A stretch of DNA of 64,000 bases, taken from positions 271,569-335,568 of the forward strand of contig CBFFRP010000182.1 in assembly GCA_965644295.1 (NCBI GenBank), in the 5' to 3' direction. The position numbers and the translations under genes were made by a program. Source of the DNA: Paraphysomonas bandaiensis (Eukaryota > Chrysophyceae). Shown piece by piece: positions 47,305-57,451 of this stretch (within the stretch, counting starts at the first letter, position 1; every line of letters starts with the position of its first letter). The notes under the pieces are model-generated. The model was not told the origin of the DNA, searched no databases, and saw nothing but the letters and a program-made list of their open reading frames with translations.

Positions 47305-50300
47305 ATGAGTACAACTCGTGTAAAACAAAGGCTACAAGCGATATTAAAACAGCGTGGAGTACGTGGATTAATAGGTCTACAACAAGCATTTCAAGAGTTT
47401 GATTTAGACAAGAATGGAAACTTGTCATGGGAAGAGTTTAATTTGTAAGTATATGTATGTATGTACAAGAGTATATGTATGTATATATTAGTATAGATAC
47501 ACCTAATAGTGAACCTTAAATTATATATCCATTGTATATAAATGTAATATGGATTTTATTACAGTGCACTGCAAAAATGTGGACTGGCGCCATCTCCACA
47601 GGATGCGAGATCATTGTTTCTTGAGTTTGATTCTGATGGAAGTAATGAAATATCATACCGTGAATTTATTTATCAGTTAAGGGTACGTGTAATGTATTCA
47701 GTGGTGATATTTTGACATACCAGTATTGCTACCCCAGGGTGAGCTCAGCGCACGCAGGAGAAACATTATTACCCGCATATTTGAAGGCATCGATAGGTAC
47801 GATGAAGTATTAGTACGAATTCATTGTTTATTTGCTGGTGTAGTGATGGAGATGGTATAATATCTATGACTGATATTGGCGGCTGCTTCAACCCAAAAAA
47901 TCACCCCGATGTGCGGTCTGGCAAAACTACTGTGCCAATCCTCCTGCATGACTTTTTTGAGACTTTCAACACTGTGACTACTAACGGATACGTTTCATTG
48001 GAGCAATTTCTGGAATATTATGCTAACGCTGCGTTTTTTGAGGACGATGCCACCTTTGAGAGTACAATGTCATCAGTGTGGAACATCTCTCGCCGTGCCC
48101 CTCCAACTGGTGGCAAGTCACAATCATTACAACATATTGCCTCTGCTCGATCTGCTGACTCTGCTTCGATTCAAGGAGATATGTCCGAGCAAACGGCTCT
48201 AGCGGAACTTAAGGCTCAATTGCATGCTAGAGGTGCGCGTGGTATCATTGGTCTCTCTCGAAAGTTCCGTATTATGGACGACGATGGTAGTAAGTCGCTC
48301 TCTTTGTCGGAGTTTAAGAAAGGCATCAGAGAATGTTCTTTAAAACTATCAGAGTTAGAATTAAATGAGTTATTTTCTCATTTTGATCGGGATCGTAGTG
48401 GATCTGTGGACTACGAAGAGTTCCTTGCAGGCCTTCGGGTACGTATGTGACATATTATCTGCATTCGCCTGACACTACTGTCACAGGGAAACATGTCACA
48501 TCGGCGAAAGACACTTGTCGGAATGGCATTCTCAAAAATGGATAAAACTGGAGATGGAATAATTGATCCAGAGGATGTTATCGACACATATGATGCAAGC
48601 AAACATCCTGATGTGCTTGCCGGTAAGAAAACGTCTGATGAGGTACTTCGTGAGTTTTTGGATACGTTTGATGTGGGTGGAGAAAAAGATGGCAAAGTAA
48701 CCCGAAACGAATTCATGAACTACTACGCGAATGTTAGCTCATCAATTGACGATGATGATTACTTCGAGCTGATGATTCGCAACGCCTGGCATATTAGTGG
48801 CGGAGAGGGTTGGTCTGCGAACAGTGCTAATCGCCGTGTACTTGTCACTCACCGGGACGGACGGCAGACGGTGGAGGAGATTAAGGATGATCTCGGACTG
48901 AAAGCGGATGATAAGAACGGGATGATTGCTCGGCTGAAGGCACAGGGTATTGATGCTGCAAATATTAGTATACATGATGGTATTGAGGACAAATCTCCTG
49001 GGCAGATTCGGCCGTCCACAGCTTCGATTCTTGAACGCTATAAGAGTGCTGCTGGTGCAGCTGAGGCTCCTCAGAATCGTCGAAGCTTGGGGGCTCAACC
49101 GTCGTCGCTCGTGGCAGAGGCGATGGGTGGTCTCTCTCTCATGAGCAGTAGTGCTCCTCCCAGCAGACCCAATACTGCTCCAGTCAGCGTGCGCAGTGCG
49201 CCCACTGCAGGACTTCAGATGATTATAGCAAAGCTGAAGCAACAACTGAAGTCTCGAGGTGGTAACGGATTTATTAGTCTCCAACGAAAATTCCGCATTA
49301 TGGACGATGATGGCAGTAAGTCGCTTAACATGGCTGAGTTCAAGAAGGCAATGAAAGAAATGACTCTAGGTCTATCGGACCCTGAAATGAGAATGCTCTT
49401 TGATCACTTTGACGCTGACCGAAGTGGGTCAATTGATTTTGAGGAATTTATTCAAGGAGTGCGAGACCCACTCAATGAAAGACGTTTACGTCTAGTTCAT
49501 ATGGCTTTTAGTCGTCTTGACAAAGATGGAAGTGGACTTGTGGATGCCGCTGATATCGCCAGTTGTTATGATGCAAGTAAGCATCCTGACGTACTTTCCG
49601 GTAAGAAGGCCCCAAGAGAAGTACTGGAGGAGTTTCTTGACACCTTTGATGTGGGTGAGGAGAAGGATGGAAAGGTGACACGAAATGAGTTCGAAAACTA
49701 TTACACCAACATCGGTGCTAATATTGATAACGATGATTACTTCGAACTGATGATTCGTAACGCCTGGCATATAAGTGGCGGAGAGGGTTGGTCTGCGAAC
49801 AGTGCTAATCGCCGTGTGCTTGTTACTGACCGTGATGGTCGGGAGTCTGTACAAGAGATCAAGGACGACCTTGGTCTTAAGGCTGGTGACAATGCAGCTG
49901 CTATTGCACGTTTGCGGAAGCAAGGTGTTATGGCGTCGAGTATCAGTTTCAGTGATGGTACTGAGGAAAAGCAACAAACACCGCCAAAGAAAGTAAAGCC
50001 GATTTTCTCTCTTCGTGATGCTTCCACAAAACAGCATAATGAGCCTGCGTCATCCTTTGAGAGTCGCCGGGAAGAACCGACTGCTCTAAGTCCAGAGGTA
50101 CAGGTTGCTTTGCAGGGGCCGGTTCGTGAGCCAACTGCTGTTTCTTCAAAATATGATCCACCCTCGACGTTCTCGAAGCACTCGAACAGCAGTGGATTGG
50201 TGTCCTCCACGCCTAACTATGGTCTACAAATGATTATTAAGAGGATCAAAGATGAAATGAAGTCAAGAGGTGCTCACGGCTTCATTGGAATGCAGCGCAA

Positions 50301-53300
50301 ATTCCGAATCATGGATGACGATGGCAGCAAGGCGCTCAGTATGTCAGAGTTCAAGAAGGCCATGATGGAAATGAAAATTAACATTACGGAGAGGGAAATG
50401 CGGCAACTGTTTGATCATTTTGACCAAGATCAGAGTGGCGCCATTGATTTCGAGGAGTTCTTGCAAGGTGTAAGAGACCCTCTGAATGAGAGGAGACGGC
50501 GTTTGGTGAACATGGCATTTTCTAAACTTGACAAGCAAAACGATGGGTGTGTAGAGCCACAAGATATTGTGGATATGTACGATGCGAAGTGTCATCCCGA
50601 TGTCATATCAGGAAAATCGACGGAGACTGAAATTTTACAAGAGTTTCTTGACACATTTGATGTGGGCGAGGAGAAAGATGGAAAAGTTACTCGAAAGGAA
50701 TTTGAAAACTATTATACCAACATTGGTGCTAATATTGATAACGATGATTACTTCGAACTGATGATTCGTAACGCCTGGCATATAAGTGGTGGAGAGGGTT
50801 GGTCTGCGAACAGCGCAAATCGTCGTGTGCTTGTCACCCACGCTGACGGTCGGGAGTCTGTTGAGGAGATTAGAGACGATCTCGGCCTTAAGGCTGATGA
50901 TAAAGCTGGTATCACTGCTCGACTAAGGGCACAAGGTGTACATGCGTCAAGTGTTGAACTATTTAATCAATCTGATAATTTTGATGGTGAAGTGAAGAAC
51001 AAAGCTAAGAAATTTTTTCAAGTTAGATCAGGCACTACCACTGCACCGGTTGGTGTACTTCCTGGTACCGGAGCTCCTGCTTTTTCCAAAAAGTTTGTTG
51101 GATCGCCGAAGCAGAAAAAGAGCCGCTCGACAGACATTTCCAATTGTCCCGTGGCTGTTCAAACCATCATAAAGAAAATAAAAAGTGAAATGAAGAGTCG
51201 AGGAGCTCATGGTTTTGTTGGAATGCAGCGGCGATTTAGGAGCATGGATGACGATGGGAGCAAATCCCTAGATATGGCAGAATTCCGGAAAGCCATGAAA
51301 GAAATGAATATGGGTTTGCAGGAAGCGGATTTACGTAACTTATTCGTGCATTTTGATACGGATCAGAGTGGTACAATATCATTCGAAGAGTTTATTCAGG
51401 GTGTTCGTGACCCTTTGTCTGAACGACGCCTTGCACTTGTGCACATGGCTTTCAAGAAGCTGGATAAAGATAGATCCGGAATTGTGGATGCTGCTGATAT
51501 CGCTCATAGTTTTGACGCTAGCAAGCACCCGGAGGTGATTGCAGGAAGGATGACTCCTGAACAAGTGTTCCGCCAGTTTCTGGATACTTTCGATGTTGGA
51601 GGACAAGTAGATGGGAAAGTAACTCGTGAGGAATTTGAAAACTATTATACCAATATTGGTGCCAATATTGATAGCGATGATTACTTCGAACTGATGATTC
51701 GCAACGCCTGGCATATTAGTGGCGGAGAGGGTTGGTCTGCGAACAGTGCTAATCGCCGTGTGCTTGTTACTGATCGTGATGGTCGGGAGTCTGTACAAGA
51801 GATCAAGGACGACCTTGGTCTTAAGGCTGGTGACACGGCAGGAATGAGTTCAAGATTACGTGGCCAAGGAGTTGATGCCCATAATGTTAGTACCTATGGA
51901 TCTGTGGAGGATATAGACAAGAAGGACAGTAAGCATCATGCTCCTGTGAATCTCGGGCATCTAGCGAAGACCAAGAAAGCCGACCCTGGAAGATACGGGT
52001 CTACTGCAGGGGCTTCCACGCGAGCACAACCTGGTCTCATTGAGGAAACACTTCAACTGAGGAGAAGTGATGATCGTCCTGGCACCCGACGCCCTGTTGC
52101 GCGGGCAGAAATGGATTATGGATTGTCGAATATCATCCGTCAATTGAAAGCAGAGATGAAATCGAGAGGTGCTCATGGGTTCGTAGGATTGCAGAGGAAA
52201 TTCAGAATCATGGATGATGATGGAAGTAAGAGTCTATCCATGTCGGAGTTCAAGAAGGCCATGAAGGAAATGAGGCTGGCTATATCAGATGCAGAAATGC
52301 GAATGCTCTTCGAACATTTTGATGCCGATAGAAATGGTACTATCAATTTTGAAGAATTTATTCAAGGGGTTCGGGATCCTTTAAGTGACCGTCGTCGGCA
52401 ATTAGTGCATCTTGCTTTCGATCAAATGGACAAAGATGGGACTGGGTTGTTGGATGGAACTGACTTGATTGATACCTATGATGCGAGTCTACATCCTGAC
52501 GTAATTGCCGGTAAGAAAAGTGCTCATGATGTTCTTGAAGAGTTCTTGGACACATTTGATGTGGGTGGAGTTAAAGACGGAAAGGTAACTCGTGAGGAAT
52601 TTGAAAACTATTACACCAACATCGGTGCTAATATTGATAACGATGATTACTTCGAACTGATGATTCGTAACGCCTGGCATATAAGTGGCGGAGAGGGTTG
52701 GTCTGAGAACAGTGCTAATCGCCGTGTGCTTGTTACTGATCGTGATGGTCGGGAGTCTGTACAAGAGATCAAGGACGACCTTGGTCTTAAGGCTGGTGAT
52801 AAAGTTGGAATGATTGCCAAATTAAGGAAACAAGGCGTCCAGGCGTCCAGTATAAACTTGTATGGAAACTATGAAGATCCAAGGTATGCAGCTGCAGACT
52901 CACAACGCCCGTCCACATTCCGAGAATTGGTTGAACATGGAAGGGCAGGAAAAACATCTGCACAAGTTGCAATGGACAGACCATATGGGAAGAAGAAGTC
53001 TACCAATTCCAGAATATTTGAATCATCCATAAAGATTGGAGATGATGGCGGTAGTGATATACAGAGGCCAAAGTTGAAGGTATATTTCGCTTAACTCGTT
53101 GGGCTGTACTCACATATAAAATTAGGGTGGCATCGCTCGCACTCATGCGGCGTATGATTCTAATATGTCTGGCGCAGGCATCACGGTCGCTGATACGGTA
53201 CCTGACTTGTCTATATTAGTATTTACCTGACTGATGATGTTCCAGCGCGGTGAAAGGAAAGCCCCAGTGCATGTGCCCAGTGCATCATCACTTGCCACAG

Positions 53301-54233
53301 TTGCCTTGAAAAAGAATCGTGACGTCGCAACTCTTCTTTCCGAACTCCGATCTGAGCTTGCAAAGAGGGGTGCTCGAGGTATTGTTGGTCTTTCTAGAAA
53401 GTTTAGAATCATGGATGATAATGGAAATGGGACACTATCGTATGCGGAATTTAAGAAAGGGGTTCGGGAATGTTCTCTTGAGCTCTCTGAACAGGTACTT
53501 TGATATCCTGCTTGTGGTACTTTGAATAAATTTTTTTGAAGGACTATCGACTTCTCTTTGCACATTTCGATAAGGATGGAAGCGGAGATGTTGACTTCGA
53601 AGAACTACTTCATGGCATCAGGGTAAAGTTTAGTAATGAAATGAGTATTATATCACTTACTGTGCTACTAAGGGTGAAATGAACGAACGTCGCAAGACAC
53701 TTGTCGGAATGGCATTCTCAAAAATGGATAAAACTGGAGATGGAATAATTGATCCAGAGGATGTTATCGACACATATGATGCAAGCAAACATCCTGATGT
53801 GCTTGCCGGTAAGAAAACGTCTGATGAGGTACTTCGTGAGTTTTTGGATACGTTTGATGTGGGTGGAGAAAAAGATGGCAAAGTAACCCGAAACGAATTC
53901 ATGAACTACTACGCGAATGTTAGCTCATCAATTGACGATGATGATTACTTCGAGCTGATGATTCGCAACGCCTGGCATATTAGTGGCGGAGAGGGTTGGT
54001 CTGCGAACAGTGCTAATCGCCGTGTACTTGTCACTCACCGGGACGGACGGCAGACGGTGGAGGAGATCAAGGATGATCTCGGACTGAAAGCGGATGATAA
54101 GAACGGGATGATTGCTCGGCTGAAGGCACAGGGTCTTCATGCCGCTGATATAAGCTTGCATGACGGGATGGAGAGTAAGTCACACATTAAAGGGCCTTCC
54201 CCAACATATCGCTCGAGTTTTACAATTGCGTAG
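47305..54233 (+). CDS. Giant EF-hand protein of seven tandem calcyphosin-like units
   Basis: About nine exons, with introns at 47444-47564, near 47690, 47800, 48440-48486, 53080, 53200, 53495 and 53620, and one 4.6-kb exon (48487-53079); about 2,150 residues. Each unit carries four EF-hands in calcyphosin order: GFIGLQRKFRIMDDDGSKSL (EF1), HFDADRSGSIDFEEF (EF2), MAFSKMDKTGDGIIDPEDV (EF3) and a lengthened FLDTFDVGGEKDGKVTRNEF loop (EF4). YYxNI..IDxDDYFELMIRNAW follows. Six units then add a module, GGEGWSANSANRRVLVT to EIKDDLGLKA, ending QGVxAssI. Unit starts are about 47305, 48190, 49200, 50215, 51150, 52115 and 53310. The first unit lacks the GGEGW module and is most diverged. Calcyphosins are cytosolic or ciliary Ca2+ sensors; a structural axonemal or Ca2+-buffering role is inferred. 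No TM or signal segment. The last three short exons are inferred from splice phase. Confidence 0.85.
48508..48948 (+). repeat. 441-bp block duplicated at 53694-54134
   Basis: This block covers EF3, EF4 and the GGEGW module of the second unit. It matches 53694-54134 of the seventh unit with one difference (GAGATTAAGG versus GAGATCAAGG), while the EF1-EF2 halves of the same units and all linkers are strongly diverged. Confidence 0.95.
53694..54134 (+). repeat. Second copy of the 441-bp calcyphosin block
   Basis: Partner of 48508-48948, at an offset of 5,186 bp. Similarity stops abruptly after CACAGGGT at the 3' end and just upstream of AAGACACTTG at the 5' end. Confidence 0.95.
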
Positions 54234-54513
54234 TGCTACTACAACATACTTGCATATTGCAGTAAGATATACTTCCAGAAATGAAAATTTATTATCGTGC
54301 TTACGTAGAAAATATGCAATACGCGTGTAGGATGATATCAGTATATGCCTCAATAATAATAAGGGAAGGGCCTACATAATTAGTTGTTGAAATAAATAGC
54401 ATTAACAAAAAAGTGTGGCAATGAATCATATCAAGAATAGACCTGGGGCTTGCACGATGAATTTTAGAAAGCTCCAAGTATGAATAAAGATTGCTCAATA
54501 TTAAATATATCAG

Positions 54514-54660
54514 GGCCTGGTAACCATTAATGGTAATGGCCATTAATAGTAATACCATTATAATTGACGGTAACCGGACTACCATTGATGGGCCATGAAT
54601 GGTATCCCATTAATGACCTGTACTGCTATATATAGAACTGAGTGTTTTTAAGATAATATT
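54514..54660 (+). mobile_element. MITE copy, hAT-like terminus
   Basis: Begins CAGGGCCTGGTAACC and aligns with 35118-35275 through GCTATATATAGAACTGAG. No right terminal repeat is visible. The surrounding 54234-54893 has no gene. Confidence 0.65.
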
Positions 54661-54893
54661 GTTGTCATCCCCGTATAGGAGATTGGCTGTCATTGGAGTG
54701 AAAGCTTGGCTTGATAGTATACAGCTGTATATTGCACTATACTGTGGATGTAAAGTATACAGGATATATACAGTGTAGTGAAGACAGCCAGCTACAGTAG
54801 GGTAACGGTATACCATTATACGGTGTATGATAACAATACTGTGTAGGATATGTAATATGTACAGTCCAATATGTACAGTGGATTGGTATAGAA

Positions 54894-55040
54894 CAGGGCC
54901 TGATAACCATTAATAGCCCATTAGTGGTAGTCCAGTTCCCTGGAATTATAATGGCCTTAATTAAAATTGTCCCGGCAATTATAATGGCATTACCATTAAT
55001 GGCCATTAATGCCATTACCATTAATTGTTACCAGGCCCTG
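54894..55040. mobile_element. Complete 147-bp MITE with inverted termini
   Basis: Starts CAGGGCCTGATAACC and ends GTTACCAGGCCCTG, nearly perfect inverted repeats. The interior is built of AATGG/CCATT blocks. Flanking octamers GTATAGAA and GTGTGGAG match at five of eight positions, so an 8-bp hAT-type target duplication is possible but unproven. Confidence 0.75.
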
Positions 55041-55061
55041 GTGTGGAGTAAGGGCATATAT

Positions 55062-55569
55062 ATATGCCCAAGCGGTCCCTCAACAAAGTCGGACTCGCAC
55101 CTTTTCGTGATGTTCTGGGGGATAAGTACAGGAGAGATTCTCTCTGGGAAACTAACGTGAGCCGCAAACATAGTCAGCAGATATTCTTCTGCCCACTCAG
55201 AGCCGAATGCTTGTGTGGTACAAGGTACACCAATAAGTGTCACTTGTGTAGACGTCTTTGGGTCCTGACGAATAAACAGGCATCCGGAAATGGGCCCACC
55301 TGAAGGGTAACCGGGGTATTGGGCTGCCTGCTGAAGTCAAGCATCCGGGATGTTCACCTTAAGAACTCAGAACGGAAGTGGTTGCACCTTGGTGCTTGCG
55401 GCGACGCACAAGCAGCTTTCGTAGCGTTAAATAGTAGGATAATAGAGTTTGTACTGATTAGTTACAGGTAGAGGTCTAACTAGTTTGTCTTGCATTCATC
55501 TAGCTACTAAATCGGTGCAGGTTTTTAACGCCTATTGCTAAATAAAGACTTTCAATATGCCCAAGCGGT
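55062..55569 (+). mobile_element. 5'-truncated LINE insertion with perfect 15-bp TSD
   Basis: ATATGCCCAAGCGGT at 55062-55076 and 55555-55569 brackets a 478-bp insert. Its last 175 bp (from GTGGTTGCACCTTGG to AATAAAGACTTTCA) match the minus-strand tails at 29.1-29.8 kb and, more weakly, the 3' end of the LINE at 30.97 kb. The 5' part has a frame with CLCGTRYTNKCHLCRRLW that may be a diverged C-terminal knuckle. Confidence 0.85.
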
Positions 55570-57451
55570 GAGCTGTAGGTGTAGTCTGTGATAGAAGAAA
55601 TATTGGAATGCTAGTCATTATTATCACATATAACCTTTGATAAAACAAGTTAATAACACTATCGTTACTGTCAACTTGTGGCTTGTTATTACCTTACAAC
55701 ATTAACTTGTTCTCGATAGTATGTTATCTAAGCATGTCGCTCGAGCAGTGTGGTTACGACGACCGGAAGAGGAGATGTATATGGAGTGAAGGAGTGCTGT
55801 GTTTGAGTTTGAGGAGACTGTGGAAGAGGAATTGAAAAAGGCTAATTTCACGGGTATTGGAGAATACAGATCGCCAGCTGTTTGCTCCTGTTGTGGCCTC
55901 TTGGAGTGTTTATCGAATAAGGAGGCACCTGAGTACAAAATAATGACTATTCGAGTGATTCAACGGCGTAATAGGAGTGTAACAAATGCAAGTAATTCTT
56001 TGTTGGGGATTGGATTGACTTTTATGGATTCTTCTGGGTTGATTGGTTCAATGTACCAAGGTGGCATCAATATTCCTCCTGCTCTGGCTTTTCCTGGAAC
56101 GTTAGCTGCACCTTCATTGGGCGTTGAGAAGTCAATGACAGAGATTGGAATGCGTGGAAAGTGGTGATCTTCGAAACAGGATCTTACCTATCATGATTTT
56201 TGCGAATGTCCGGTTGTTGTCTGTGATCGTCAAACATAGAGGGAGGACGATCAAGAGGGCGATGTTATATTTAGTGAAGAATATGAGTTAGATCCAGTGG
56301 GGTATCGACAGAGTGTATGCAGCGGTTTGTTGGGGTAAATAAGAGTCAGAATCAATGGGAGGATGCATGCATGATGGCCCTTGTGGATTCAGGAGCAAAG
56401 TTTAACAGAAGCGCTATCCTCAAATTGTTGCTGCTGTGTTGAGGTTGAGAGTATATTTGAGTGTGGGATCGGCATGGAGATTTGGTTGTACGACAGCCGT
56501 ATATATTATTACTTGAGTGTGAATATAGTGTTCCGGAGGGTTCAGTAGATGACTCGAGATATGTATCAGGTGTTGGCAATTAAGAAAACGGTGCTTGTTG
56601 CCAGGAGTTACTGTTAATCCGTCAGTGATAGAGGAGGTGTATTTACATCAGATGTTTAGCATGTTTGCTACTAGTTAAGGGCAAACTATTCTGTTGCATC
56701 GAACGGTTGTTTGAGGGATTCATATTGTGATAGTTGGACATATGATTGGATTGGATTATATATATATATGTGTGGACATGTATGTGACTTGGCGGTGGAA
56801 GAGTACAGTGATAAAATTAAGAAGAAGTTGCGTTTTAGTAGCGTGATGTTTTTGTAATCCTGTTTATGATTGTACCGGTACGTACCGGGAGTCCAGAGTC
56901 CTTAACTGCATGATGGATGCGACATGTTGCACCACCGTTGGCCAGTACAGGTATTACACCCTACGAGCATTCCATGTACTCTCAACACAGCAGTCACTCT
57001 GCGGTATGTGGCATATATACAGAGGGGCGGGTTTATATACTGAATAGTATCATACACGAACTCTGTCTGTGGGAATATGTCGATCCAGCAAAAAAATCCA
57101 GGCTTTTTTGATGCATGTTGTTTTTTGACGAATATATTTCAGAGAAATAACGAAAAAAGGTCGATTTTTCTGATATGTCCATATATACATACACACATAG
57201 CTCCATGTGACTGATCTACGTATCGGCAGTCAGCATTATATTTTTCGGAAATATATTGAAGCAAAATTCGTTTATATTACTGAAGTACATCTACGGCTGG
57301 AATACAGATAATTTTTGACTCAATATTTGAGGCATATTGGAACAAAAATATACAAAGGATGCCGATACGTACATATACATATATATAGATATGAACTCAT
57401 CTCATAATCATCGTCTGCTGTATTGCCACTCTATCAGCCTCATATAAACAT
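55570..57451. other. Spacer with decayed retroelement pieces
   Basis: Contains the relic at 55799-56430. From about 56430 to 57451 it is AT-rich with short poly-T runs and ATATAC tracts, and no supported gene. Confidence 0.45.
55799..56430 (+). pseudogene. Decayed retroelement gag/protease relic
   Basis: An open frame at 55799-56167 has no ATG (an in-frame stop lies just upstream) and encodes EEELKKANFTGIGEYRSPAV and CSCCGLLECL, unrecognised. Downstream, near 56370-56420, a frame reads MMALVDSGAKFNRSAILK, the retropepsin-type ALVDSGA motif, followed quickly by a stop. Several frames and stops separate the pieces. The motif suggests a Ty3/Gypsy-like protease relic, but no RT or integrase is present to confirm it. 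Confidence 0.35.

Noticed and set aside
48742-49284. Repeated antisense frames opposite the calcyphosin units
   Set aside because: They recur at the same place in each unit, so they are shadows of the conserved GGEGW module.
54737-55021. 94-codon frame MVMALMAINGNAIIIAG
   Set aside because: Translation of MITE ATGG/CCAT blocks; no protein signal.
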